A stretch of DNA of 64,000 nucleotides, taken from positions 248,001 to 312,000 of the forward strand of contig FZRE01000001.1 of NCBI GenBank assembly GCA_900199655.1. Direction: 5' to 3'. The notes under the pieces are model-generated. The model searched no databases. It worked only from the letters and a program-made list of their open reading frames with translations, and was not told the DNA's origin. Origin of the DNA: Prevotellaceae bacterium KH2P17. GTDB taxonomy: Bacteria; Bacteroidota; Bacteroidia; Bacteroidales; Bacteroidaceae. Made by a program: the position numbers and the translations under genes. The stretch's first letter is position 1. Every line of letters begins with the position of its first letter. Below, in pieces: positions 26,087-34,707 of the stretch.

Positions 26087-29000
26087 GGCGTTTCCAGCCT
26101 CGGCGGTGCCGCTTTCGGCTCCCGTGGCGGCACTCTTGAGGAACAGTATCAACCTGTTGGTTACGTTCACGGCACTCACGCCCGAGTCAAAGTCGAGCGA
26201 GAGCAGGTTCAGGTCAGGATAGTCGCGGTGCAGCCTTTTCTCTATTCCCTTGCTTACCACATGGTTGGCAATGCACCCGAAGGGCTGTAGCGAGACGATG
26301 TTCCTTACACCCTCCTTTATCAGTCGGATGATGTCGGCCGGCAGCAGCCATCCTTCGCCGAACTGGGCAGCCATCGACACCACGTTTCCTACGCCGTGGG
26401 CATCGTCAAATATGTTGGTAAATTTCCTGAAATAACGGAACTCCGAGCACGCCTTGTTTACCTTGTTGATGCGCCGCTGGATGAGTTCGTGAATGCCGCG
26501 CACCACCATGTCGGGCACGCGAGAGCAGCTCAGACCCAGGTGCTTCTGCGTGAGCACGTTGACGAACTCCTGCAGGAAGAACGGCGCAAGCAGCGGGGGC
26601 ACCACCTCGAAGCCGCGGGCTATCATCTGGCCGGCCAGGAACTGGTGGGCAAAAGGATTGAACTTGAGGAATATCTCGCCCACAATGCCCACCTGGGGCA
26701 CCTCCCTGTTAACCGTTGCTGCATTGAATTCGGCCGCTGCCCGGCGCAGCAGGTCCATCATGGCGTGCACGTCGTTGGCCCTTATCGGCGCGTCGGCAGC
26801 CTGCATGTAGTGGTCGCGCAGCCGTGCGGCGGTGCCTTCCGTGCCTTCCCGCACGATGCAGGCGTGGTACATCTGCGATATGGCGTCGCCGTAGAGCAGT
26901 GTCATCACTATCATCGAGGCATATTTCACCCATGGTATCTCGAAGCCTTGCTGCTCATTCTCCTCGCCCGCGTTGGTGGCTACTCCAAGCGTAATGAGCG
27001 GCACGTCGGCAAATCCGTTGGCCACCATGGCGCGCTTGATGAGGCCCGCATAGTTGGTGGCGCGGCACTGTCCGCCCGTCTGGCTCATGGCTACGGCCGT
27101 GTTCTTGAGGTCGTAACGCCCCGAGCGCAGTGCCTTCACCACGTCGCCCACGATGAGAGTTGCCGGGTAGCACACCTCGTTATTGGCGTATTCAAGGCCC
27201 AGCCGGGCGCTTTCGTCGTCGCTCTGGGGCAGCACCTCGCAGTCGTAACCGCACAAGTTGATAATTGCGGGCAGCAGTGGAGTGAGGTATTCGGTAAAGT
27301 ACGGGGCCAGTATCTTGCGCCTCACGTCCTGGTTTCCGAACACTCGCGTGGCTCTGAGCGGCTGCGCCTGGCGTGCCGGGGCTTCGTCTTTCTTGGCTTT
27401 CAGGCTCTCTATGAGCGAGCGTACGCGCAGCTTCAGGCTGCCGATGTTGCTCACGTCGTCAATCTTGAGCAGTGTAAACGGCTTGCCGTGGCGGCTCAGT
27501 ATGTCGCGCACTTCGTCCTGGATGAAGGCGTCGGGGCCGCATCCAAAGCTCGTCATCTGCACAAAGTGCACGTCGTCCGGCTGCAGGGCGGCCCACTGCC
27601 CGGCCTTTACAATGCGGTTCATGTAGGCCCACTGCTTCACGAGATAGGTCTCTCCGGAGTCGGTACTCAGGTCACCGCGCACCATGTCGTCGCTTATCAC
27701 GTCCACTCCCAGTGCCGCTATCATCTCCGAGAGCTTGTGTTGTATGAGCGGGTCGGTATGGTATGGCCGGCCTGCCAGCACGATGGTGAGGCGTCCCTGG
27801 CGCCTGCTTTCGGCGCGTATCTCCTCACATTTCTGCCTCAAACGTACCGTGTACTGCCGCTGGGCGGCCACAGCGCGGTCGAAGGCGGCGTTTATCACGC
27901 TCCGTGCTACGCCCAGTCCTTTGAGGTAAACGGTAACTTGCTTCTTCAAGAGTTTGGGGTTCGCGAAGTTGATAACGGGCGAGTCGAGGGGTATCTTGGG
28001 CTCCATGGCGCTGCGTATCACGTCGGAGTAGGCCGACACAATGGGGCAGTTGTAGGAGTTCATGGTGCGTTCGTCGTCGTTGTGTTCGTAGACCACGTAT
28101 GGCATCAGTATGCGGTCGGCCTTCTGCTCCAGCTCACGGATGTGGCTGTGCACCAGCTTCGCGGGGAAACAAATGTTGTCGCTCATGACCGTATGCAGTG
28201 CTCCCTCGTAGTTGGTGAAATTGGACGGCGAGCTCAACACGACCCGGAAGCCGGCCTGCTGCATGAGCGTGTGCCAGAAAGGATAGTCCTCGTACATGTT
28301 CAGAACGCGCGGAATGCCGATGCGCAGCTGTCCTTCCTTCGGCTTGTCCGCTTCGTCCGGCGTTCTTTCTTCATCGAACAGCAGGTGGTACTTGTACGGG
28401 TAAATATTCTCGCCCTTAACCTTTTGCCTGCCGTAATTGTTGAATACGCGCTCGCACTTGTTGCCAGAATAGAACTTGCGGCCGCCCCCGAACCGGTACA
28501 TTGTTACGTAGCAGCGGTTCTCGCAGCCCTTGCACTGCAGGTTGCGGGTCTGGAACGAGGCGCCGTCGAGCAGCATCTCGAGCGTTACGGCGCCGGCTCC
28601 GGTCTCGCGGCTTGCATCCGGTTGGGCCAGCGCATGCAGTGCGCAGCCGTATGCGCCCATCATTTCGGGCATGTTGCTGCGGGCCACCTTGGCGCCCGTA
28701 AGCAGCTCGAAGGCGCGCACCACGGCATCGTTGCGCATGGTGCCGCCCTGCACCACGATGTTTGCTCCCAAGGTGTCGTGGCCTTGCAGTTTAAGAACTT
28801 TGTACAGGCAGTTCTTCACCACCGAGTATGCCAGTCCCGCCGAGATGTCTGCTATGCTTGCTCCCTCGCGCAAGACCTGCTTCACCTTGGAGTTCATGAA
28901 CACCGTGCAGCGCGTTCCGAGGTCGCAGGGAGAGGGCGCGGTGCAGGCTATGTTGGCAAAGTCTTGTATCTGGTAGCCCAGGTTGTTGGCAAAAGTCTGG

Positions 29001-30397
29001 AGGAAAGTGCCGCACCCCGAGGAGCATGCTTCATTGAGTTCCATGCGTACAACGGCCCCGCGGTCAACGAAGATGGCCTTCATGTCCTGCCCGCCGATGT
29101 CGAGGATGAAGGTAACTCCGGGCATCAGGCTGGCTGCGGCCTGGTAATGAGCCATGGTTTCTATGATGCCCGAGCCCAGGTTAAAGGCCGACTTGATGAG
29201 CTCTTCGCCGTAACCGGTGGAGCAGCTCCCCACTACCGCCAGCTCGCAACCGGCCTGCCGGGCCTCCTGCTGCATCTTCTCGAGCCCGTTCTTGACGGCC
29301 TGGATGGGGTTGCCAAGGTTCGATGTGTAGTATGAAAAGAGGATATCGTGCCCCTTGACATCGTCCGGCCGGCTGCCGGAGGCATCAAGTGCGATGATTT
29401 TAGTGGTCGTTGAGCCGCTGTCGATGCCGATAACAACGGGCTGCCTGCCCGCCTTCATGGGCTGTACCTGCATGGCGTACTGCTGCTTGGAGGCTGTCCA
29501 GGCGCGGTGCTCGTCTTCGTTGTCGAAGAGCGGAGCCAGGTCGCTGTGCCATGAGAGCTTGCGTTTGGTGTCTATGAGCTTGCGTAGATGGGACAGGGTC
29601 ACCGTTTCCTGCTTCTCGCTGCTGTGCAGGGCGCATCCCACTGCAGGTATCAGGTTGCTCCGGTTGCTTACGATGAAGTCCTTCTCGTCCAGCTTCAGAT
29701 AGTCGGCAAAGGCCTTGCGCAGGGCCGGAAGGAACGTAAGCGGACCGCCGCAGAGCAGGATGGGCGGCGTAAAGTCGCATCCGTGCGACAGCGTAGTGAC
29801 TGTTTGAACGGCGATGGAGTGGAAGATACTGGCCGCAATGTCACTCTCCGGAAGGTTTCGGGACATCAGGTTCTGGATGTCGGTCTTGGCAAACACGCCG
29901 CAGCGTGCAGCCATGGGATAGATGTGAGTGGCCTGCATGGCGAGCTCGCTCATGCGGTTGTTCTCCGTTCCCATTAGCACACTCATCTGGTCGAGGAATG
30001 CTCCGGTGCCGCCGGCGCAGTTCCCGTTCATGCGTAACTCGGTGTTGCGGCCGTTGAAGAACACAACTTTGGCATCCTCGCCCCCTATGTCGATGAGGGC
30101 TTTAGCTTCCGGATGGCGCCGCCGGGCGTAGATAGTGGCGGCCACAACCTCCTGTACGAACTCGGCCCCGAGCTGCTCCGCCGTCGACATGCCTACCGAG
30201 CCGGTAACGCACAGGCTCACCTCAACGTCGCCGAACTGCCCCTGCAACTCGTCGATATAGCGCGACACGAGCTCGCCAACACGCGCGTTGTGCCGCTCGT
30301 AGCGTGAATAGACAATGTTATCGTTGGCGTCTAAAGCGACTATTTTTGCTGTAGTAGAACCAACATCGAGACCTAATCGCAGGCGTGAGTTGTACAT
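26069..30397 (-). CDS. Acyl-CoA dehydratase activase-type protein (two BadF/BcrAD ATPase domains plus DUF2229-type and dehydratase-like regions)
   Basis: 1442 residues from the ATG at 30397. Two ASKHA ATPase modules are visible: LDVGSTTAK at residues 10-18 and IGIDSGSTTTK near 330-340, each followed by the IDIGGEDAK/LDIGGQDMK and CAGGTGAF/CSSGCGTF signatures of 2-hydroxyglutaryl-CoA dehydratase activators, whose cysteines hold a shared 4Fe-4S cluster. A Cys-rich CKGCENRCYV segment and a DUF2229/CoA-substrate-specific region follow, and the C-terminal part resembles the dehydratase partner. Such giant fused proteins are common in anaerobes, but their reaction is not established; ATP-driven electron transfer is inferred from the domains. 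It is transcribed alone, divergently from the GIN lipoprotein gene. Confidence 0.88.
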   Translation of the reverse strand: MYNSRLRLGLDVGSTTAKIVALDANDNIVYSRYERHNARVGELVSRYIDELQGQFGDVEVSLCVTGSVGMSTAEQLGAEFVQEVVAATIYARRRHPEAKALIDIGGEDAKVVFFNGRNTELRMNGNCAGGTGAFLDQMSVLMGTENNRMSELAMQATHIYPMAARCGVFAKTDIQNLMSRNLPESDIAASIFHSIAVQTVTTLSHGCDFTPPILLCGGPLTFLPALRKAFADYLKLDEKDFIVSNRSNLIPAVGCALHSSEKQETVTLSHLRKLIDTKRKLSWHSDLAPLFDNEDEHRAWTASKQQYAMQVQPMKAGRQPVVIGIDSGSTTTKIIALDASGSRPDDVKGHDILFSYYTSNLGNPIQAVKNGLEKMQQEARQAGCELAVVGSCSTGYGEELIKSAFNLGSGIIETMAHYQAAASLMPGVTFILDIGGQDMKAIFVDRGAVVRMELNEACSSGCGTFLQTFANNLGYQIQDFANIACTAPSPCDLGTRCTVFMNSKVKQVLREGASIADISAGLAYSVVKNCLYKVLKLQGHDTLGANIVVQGGTMRNDAVVRAFELLTGAKVARSNMPEMMGAYGCALHALAQPDASRETGAGAVTLEMLLDGASFQTRNLQCKGCENRCYVTMYRFGGGRKFYSGNKCERVFNNYGRQKVKGENIYPYKYHLLFDEERTPDEADKPKEGQLRIGIPRVLNMYEDYPFWHTLMQQAGFRVVLSSPSNFTNYEGALHTVMSDNICFPAKLVHSHIRELEQKADRILMPYVVYEHNDDERTMNSYNCPIVSAYSDVIRSAMEPKIPLDSPVINFANPKLLKKQVTVYLKGLGVARSVINAAFDRAVAAQRQYTVRLRQKCEEIRAESRRQGRLTIVLAGRPYHTDPLIQHKLSEMIAALGVDVISDDMVRGDLSTDSGETYLVKQWAYMNRIVKAGQWAALQPDDVHFVQMTSFGCGPDAFIQDEVRDILSRHGKPFTLLKIDDVSNIGSLKLRVRSLIESLKAKKDEAPARQAQPLRATRVFGNQDVRRKILAPYFTEYLTPLLPAIINLCGYDCEVLPQSDDESARLGLEYANNEVCYPATLIVGDVVKALRSGRYDLKNTAVAMSQTGGQCRATNYAGLIKRAMVANGFADVPLITLGVATNAGEENEQQGFEIPWVKYASMIVMTLLYGDAISQMYHACIVREGTEGTAARLRDHYMQAADAPIRANDVHAMMDLLRRAAAEFNAATVNREVPQVGIVGEIFLKFNPFAHQFLAGQMIARGFEVVPPLLAPFFLQEFVNVLTQKHLGLSCSRVPDMVVRGIHELIQRRINKVNKACSEFRYFRKFTNIFDDAHGVGNVVSMAAQFGEGWLLPADIIRLIKEGVRNIVSLQPFGCIANHVVSKGIEKRLHRDYPDLNLLSLDFDSGVSAVNVTNRLILFLKSAATGAESGTAEAGNAAVARA

Positions 30398-30421
30398 TCT
30401 GAAATCTCCTATGTTTCTATG

Positions 30422-30429
30422 CAAAAATA
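30422..30429 (-). promoter_or_regulatory. -7 box for the activase gene
   Basis: CAAAAATA on the + strand reads TATTTTTG on the - strand, 25 bp upstream of the ATG at 30397. Confidence 0.6.
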
Positions 30430-30534
30430 CGAAGAATAACTTAGACGTCGAAATATTTTTGCGTTTTTTACACCTCTCTGCAACTTTTAGAGCACGTTTT
30501 GCGTCAAACGGACAGCAACAAAACCTGTAAGAAG

Positions 30535-31236
30535 ATGAAGAAAACAACCTGTCTGCTGGCCCTTGTGGCCGTGGCAACGATGGCATCGTGCCGCGTAAGG
30601 ACCGTGAACCATGACAATGGGCCCAAAGTGGAACGTGTAGTAAAGGTGGTGCCGTTTGAAAGGATAAAGGCCGAAACTGCCTGCGACGTCTATTATACGC
30701 AAGGAGATGTGCCGAGTGTGAAGATTGTCGGTGACGAGCGTGACGTGAAGAACGTGGTCATATCGGCCCGTAACGGCGAACTGAACATCCGCAGCGCCAT
30801 GCGGCAACGCCTCCTGAACCTGAGCCGCCAGCACCCGGTAAAGGTCTACCTTACCTCGCCCGACCTCATCGAAGTAGACTTCCGCGGCGTGGGCGGCTTC
30901 TATGCCGACGGCCGGATAGATACCGACACGCTGGCCGTAGCGCTGCGCGGCGTGGGCGACGTGAAGCTGGAAGACGTTATCTGCGACCATATCAAGGTGC
31001 GGCTGGAGGGCCCCGGCGACATTGACATCGACAAGCTGCAGGCCCAGCAGGCAGATGTAACCCTGCGCGGCGTGGGCGACATTGACATCAACTTCGTGAA
31101 CTCGGGCAATGTGAACTGCACGCTCTACGGCGTGGGCGACATCTCGCTCAAGGGCAACGTGCGCACTTTTAGCAAGGACAAGAAAGGAACGGGCGACATA
31201 GACACCGACGGACTGGTCGTGGCACGCCCCAATTGA
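30535..31236 (+). CDS. GIN-domain (DUF2807) lipoprotein
   Basis: 233 residues from the ATG at 30535, which gives a clean lipoprotein signal (LLALVAVATMASCR). The body is a right-handed beta-helix of the GIN/DUF2807 type, with a repeating glycine turn seen five times: FRGVGGF, LRGVGDV, LEGPGDI, LRGVGDI, LYGVGDI. These proteins sit in the periplasm or on the outer membrane. They are often seen near envelope or stress genes, and no biochemical role is proven. An earlier in-frame ATG at 30499 would put charged residues before the signal and is unlikely. Confidence 0.85.
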   Translation: MKKTTCLLALVAVATMASCRVRTVNHDNGPKVERVVKVVPFERIKAETACDVYYTQGDVPSVKIVGDERDVKNVVISARNGELNIRSAMRQRLLNLSRQHPVKVYLTSPDLIEVDFRGVGGFYADGRIDTDTLAVALRGVGDVKLEDVICDHIKVRLEGPGDIDIDKLQAQQADVTLRGVGDIDINFVNSGNVNCTLYGVGDISLKGNVRTFSKDKKGTGDIDTDGLVVARPN

Positions 31237-31255
31237 GGGTGCTGAAGCTATGCTT

Positions 31256-31331
31256 CGCGAACTTTCGACACTTGTCGCACGATTGTGTGACAAGTGTCGA
31301 ATTCATGTGCGACAAGTGTCGAAAGTTCACG
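31256..31331. repeat. Interspersed palindromic repeat, copy 3 of 7
   Basis: Arms CGCGAACTTTCGACACTTGT(CGCAC) at 31256-31280 and its near complement at 31307-31331. The 20-bp upstream flank GAGGGTGCTGAAGCTATGCT also precedes copy 1, and GTGCC-TTT-CGGCAC follows. Confidence 0.9.
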
Positions 31332-31503
31332 GATGTGCCTTTCGGCACCTTTTCGGTTATCTTCCAACCACCCCGGAGTGGGGCTGTTTCACCGCCGCTT
31401 GGTCTTGTCCGCGGGCTGCATCGCCGCAAGACGGAGCGCCCGCAGGCAGCGGCCGGCAAAGTGAAATTAAACTTAAAAGTTTCATCTTTCCGTGAGAATT
31501 GTG

Positions 31504-31511
31504 TATCTTTG
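31504..31511 (+). promoter_or_regulatory. -7 box for the first lipid head-group operon
   Basis: TATCTTTG fits TAnnTTTG and lies 29 bp before the ATG at 31541. Confidence 0.6.
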
Positions 31512-31540
31512 TGTGACCTTATACGGAAAGAACGAAACAA

Positions 31541-32266
31541 ATGAACTATGCAATCATAGCTGCCGGCGCCGGTTCCAGGCTGGCAGCCGAGGGCGTAAGG
31601 CAACCCAAGCCGCTGGTTGAGGTGGGGGGCGAGTGCCTGATAGACCGACTCATCCGCATCTTCATGCAGAACGACGCCCACCAGATTAGCGTTATCTGCA
31701 ACCAGGAGGCCCATGCAGTGAGCCGGCACCTGCTCTCCGTCAAGGAGAACGGCCTGCAGGGGAGGCCCGTACCGCTGCGTTTCATCGCCAAGAGCACGCC
31801 CAGCTCCATGCACAGTCTGTACGAGTTGCAGCGGATTATGGACGGCGGGCCGTTCGTACTCACAACAGTAGACACGGTGTTCAGTGCAGGCGAGTTCGGC
31901 AGGTTTGTCCAATCGTTCGCCGAAACATTGCAGCAAGGCCTCGACGGACTGATGGGCGTAACCCCGTACGTGGACGATGAGCGGCCGCTTTACGTCGAAA
32001 CGACCGCCGAGGGCAGGGTTGCCGGCTTCCGGGATGACAGCACCCGCGGCTGCACCCGTGTCTCTGCAGGCATCTACGGGCTCGGTTCCGCCACGCTGCC
32101 CACACTCCGCGCCTGCGTTGAGGGCGGCGAGAGCCGCCTGCGCAGCTATCAGCGGGCGCTGCTGCGCGACGGCTGCCGGCTGCGGGCATACACCTTCGGC
32201 AAGGTGTTCGACATCGACCACGCCTCGGATATAGCCAAGGCAGAACTCTTTCTGGCACGCGAATGA
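31541..32266 (+). CDS. Nucleotidyltransferase (NTP-transferase fold), first gene of a lipid head-group operon
   Basis: 241 residues. The N-terminus YAIIAAGAGSRLAAEGVRQP-KPL carries the G-x-G-x-R and K-P nucleotide-binding motifs, and TTVDTVF supplies a metal-binding Asp. The closing FDIDHASDIAKAE is typical of small-molecule phosphate nucleotidyltransferases. The stop overlaps the next start (ATGA), and a CDP-alcohol phosphotransferase lies two genes on. The likely job is therefore to make a CDP-activated polar head group, possibly CDP-inositol. The substrate is inferred from context only. Confidence 0.82.
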   Translation: MNYAIIAAGAGSRLAAEGVRQPKPLVEVGGECLIDRLIRIFMQNDAHQISVICNQEAHAVSRHLLSVKENGLQGRPVPLRFIAKSTPSSMHSLYELQRIMDGGPFVLTTVDTVFSAGEFGRFVQSFAETLQQGLDGLMGVTPYVDDERPLYVETTAEGRVAGFRDDSTRGCTRVSAGIYGLGSATLPTLRACVEGGESRLRSYQRALLRDGCRLRAYTFGKVFDIDHASDIAKAELFLARE

Positions 32267-33090
32267 GACGACACATCATAGCCATACAGCGCGATGCGGG
32301 CTTCTCGCCCAACTCCGTAGACCGTGACCAGGCCATCCTGCAGGCCGTAGCCGAAGGGCTGGAGGGTGATGTCAGCGTGGTTCCGGAGCTGGAGCTGGCG
32401 GCCTGCAGCACGGCCCACGTCTACCTGTCCATGGCTCGCAGCCCGCAGGCTCTGGCGCTGCTGGAGCAGCGGGAGCGCGAAGGGGCGCTCGTGATTAACA
32501 GCACCCGGGGCGTGAGGGCGTGCAGCCGCAAGACCATAGACGGCCTCATGCGCCGCTGCGGCATACCGATGCCGCCGCCGTACACCGCCGGCAGCTGCTG
32601 GCTGAAGCGTGGTGAAGGCTACGTGCAGAGCCGCGACGACGTGGTGTTCTGCCGCGACGAGGCCGAACTTGCTGCCGCCCGCCGCCGCTTCCGGGCACGA
32701 GGCATCGGCGAGACGGTGGTCAGCACTCACGTGGCAGGCGACGTTATCAAGTTCTACGGCGTAGCAGGAGGCTTCTTCCGTTACTTCTATCCGGCCGACG
32801 ACGGTCTCTCCAAGTTCGGCAACGAGCGTCATAACGGCCGGGCGCACCATTACCCCTTCGCCGCCGCTGACCTGCAGCACGACGTCCAACGGCTTGCCCG
32901 GCTGGCGCAGGTAGAGGTCTATGGCGGCGATGCCATCGTGGGTGCCGACGGCCGCTACTATCTTATCGACTTCAATGACTGGCCCAGTTTCTCGCCTTGT
33001 TTTCAAGAGGCAGCCCGTGCCATTGTACATCTCATCAACTCGAAAATGCACCATGACAGATTTCAAGCAACTCTTACACAACTCTTTTAA
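32263..33090 (+). CDS. ATP-grasp-like protein in the lipid head-group operon
   Basis: 275 residues. I assign an ATP-grasp fold from the C-terminal pattern VEVYGGDAIVGADGRYYLID-FNDWPSF (metal and Asn ligands near residues 237-244), the TCWLKR-like lysine segment (SCWLKRGEGYV) and the VINSTRGVRACSRK region near residue 77. The final pattern recalls RimK-type ligases and also inositol-polyphosphate 5/6-kinases. It could ligate an amino acid or phosphorylate a polyol. The start overlaps the upstream stop by 4 bp and the 3' end overlaps the next gene by 38 bp, showing tight coupling. The reaction is unknown. Confidence 0.65.
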   Translation: MRRHIIAIQRDAGFSPNSVDRDQAILQAVAEGLEGDVSVVPELELAACSTAHVYLSMARSPQALALLEQREREGALVINSTRGVRACSRKTIDGLMRRCGIPMPPPYTAGSCWLKRGEGYVQSRDDVVFCRDEAELAAARRRFRARGIGETVVSTHVAGDVIKFYGVAGGFFRYFYPADDGLSKFGNERHNGRAHHYPFAAADLQHDVQRLARLAQVEVYGGDAIVGADGRYYLIDFNDWPSFSPCFQEAARAIVHLINSKMHHDRFQATLTQLF

Positions 33091-34000
33091 GTCCAACGAG
33101 ACCGAAGAATGGTTAGACATACACTTCACGAGGCCCGTAGGCTTGGTGTTTGCCATGCTGTGGCAACGCCTCGGAGTCAGGCCCAATGCGGTCACGCTGC
33201 TGTCCATCGTGCTGGGTGCTGCGGCCGGTTACATGTTCTACTTTACCGATCTGGCGCACAATCTGGCCGGTGTGGCGCTGCTGGTTCTGGCCAATCTCTG
33301 CGATTCTACCGACGGTCAGCTGGCCCGCCTCACCCATCAGACCTCGGCGCTGGGCCGTGCGCTCGACGGCTTCTCGGGCGAGTTGTGGTTCTTCTGCATC
33401 TATCTGGCGCTGGCATTGCGGCTCGACGGGCAGTTCATGCCTTACACCGACGTGGAGTGGGGCATCTGGATATGGGCGCTGGCGGCCGTCTCCGGGCTTA
33501 TTTGTCATTCGTCTCAAAGCTCGCTGAGCGATTATTACAGGCAGATACACCTCTACTTCCTGCAAGGCAACAAGGAGCTCGACAGCTATCGCAGTCAGCT
33601 TGCAGTCTACGGACAGACGCCCCGCGAGGCCGTCGTGCTGCGCCTTTACCATTACTTCTACGCCCATTACTGCAAGCGGCAGGAGGCTCGCACGCCTGCT
33701 TTTCAGCAGTTCTTCGCCCTCTGGCAGCAGGCTGCGGCCGGTCCGCAGGGGACTGCCGGCACCGCCGCAGTGCGTGAGCAGTTTCTCCGGGGTAGTCGAC
33801 GGCTGATACCGTACACCAACATCCTCACCTTTAACGTGCGTGCACTGGTGCTTTATGTCACCTGTCTGGCCAACTTCCCGTGGGTGTATTTCTTCTTTGA
33901 AATTACCGTCCTGCACGCCCTCTACATCTATATGCACAAGCAGCACGAGGCCTTGTGCAGGCGCATGAGCGAACAGCTGACCGGTCAATCCAGGCAATGA
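33053..34000 (+). CDS. CDP-alcohol phosphotransferase, with a variant active-site motif
   Basis: 315 residues from the ATG at 33053. The family signature appears as DSTDGQLARLTHQTSALGRA then LDGFSGE: the first three aspartates and the G/AR positions are kept, but the fourth Asp position is Gly followed by Glu. About six transmembrane helices follow. Enzymes of this family move a phosphoalcohol from a CDP carrier to an acceptor in the inner membrane. With the nucleotidyltransferase upstream, a pathway that activates a head group and then transfers it is plausible. A large hydrophilic insert (about residues 195-250) separates the last helices. Confidence 0.82.
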   Translation: MTDFKQLLHNSFKSNETEEWLDIHFTRPVGLVFAMLWQRLGVRPNAVTLLSIVLGAAAGYMFYFTDLAHNLAGVALLVLANLCDSTDGQLARLTHQTSALGRALDGFSGELWFFCIYLALALRLDGQFMPYTDVEWGIWIWALAAVSGLICHSSQSSLSDYYRQIHLYFLQGNKELDSYRSQLAVYGQTPREAVVLRLYHYFYAHYCKRQEARTPAFQQFFALWQQAAAGPQGTAGTAAVREQFLRGSRRLIPYTNILTFNVRALVLYVTCLANFPWVYFFFEITVLHALYIYMHKQHEALCRRMSEQLTGQSRQ

Positions 34001-34707
34001 TGATAAAAGGATATATTTTCGATTATGGCGGAACGATAGATACCGACGGCTGCCATTGGGCAAAGATGCTGTGGCATGCGTATGAGCGCCACTGCCCGAG
34101 CATACGGGAAGCCGACTTCCGCGAGGCCTATGTCTACACCGAACGTGCGTTGGGCAGGCAGCCCATCATACAAAGTGAGTACACTTTCCACCGCACCCTG
34201 GACATCAAACTGCGCCTGCAGCTGTCTTATTTGCTGGAGAAAGGCATCCTGACCTGTACCGGCAAGGCTGCCGCCACGTTGCGCCAGGACCTGCTAAGCG
34301 ACCTTTACGCCAGGGTGCAGGCTACCTGCAAGGCCAGCCGGAGCGTGCTGCTGAGGCTGAAAAGGGATTGTCCGCTGGTGCTGGTGAGCAACTTCTACGG
34401 CAATCTGCACGTCGTCTTGCGCGAGTTCGGGCTTGATGACGTGTTCCTGAGTGTGGTGGAATCGGCGCTCGTTGGCGTGAAGAAACCCGACGAACGCATC
34501 TTTCTCCTGGGCGTGCAGCAGTTAGGCGTGCAGCCCGGAGAGGTGATGGTGGTGGGCGACAGCTATGAGAAAGACGTGCTGCCTGCCAAGAAAGCGGGCT
34601 GCCAAGTTACCTGGCTGAAGGGTGAGCAGTGGCTCGAAAGCCTCGCGGAGAATGCTCCCTGCGCGGCCGACAGGGTTATTTCGAGCCTTCAGGAGTTGCT
34701 GCAATGA
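33997..34707 (+). CDS. HAD-superfamily hydrolase
   Basis: 236 residues from the ATG at 33997, overlapping the preceding stop (ATGA). HAD motif I reads FDYGGTIDTDG, with the nucleophile Asp kept but the second Asp of the usual DxD replaced by Gly; motif II is LVSNFYG, the motif III Lys lies in GVKKPDERIF, and motif IV is VVGDSYEKDV. In this operon it may dephosphorylate a lipid or head-group phosphate, but the missing acid/base Asp makes activity uncertain. The 3' end overlaps the convergent PAP2 gene by 32 bp. Confidence 0.8.
   Translation: MMIKGYIFDYGGTIDTDGCHWAKMLWHAYERHCPSIREADFREAYVYTERALGRQPIIQSEYTFHRTLDIKLRLQLSYLLEKGILTCTGKAAATLRQDLLSDLYARVQATCKASRSVLLRLKRDCPLVLVSNFYGNLHVVLREFGLDDVFLSVVESALVGVKKPDERIFLLGVQQLGVQPGEVMVVGDSYEKDVLPAKKAGCQVTWLKGEQWLESLAENAPCAADRVISSLQELLQ

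Noticed and set aside
26396-29335. 979-codon open frame on the + strand
   Set aside because: It is antisense to the well-supported activase gene, has no family character, and is a by-product of GC-rich codons on the other strand.
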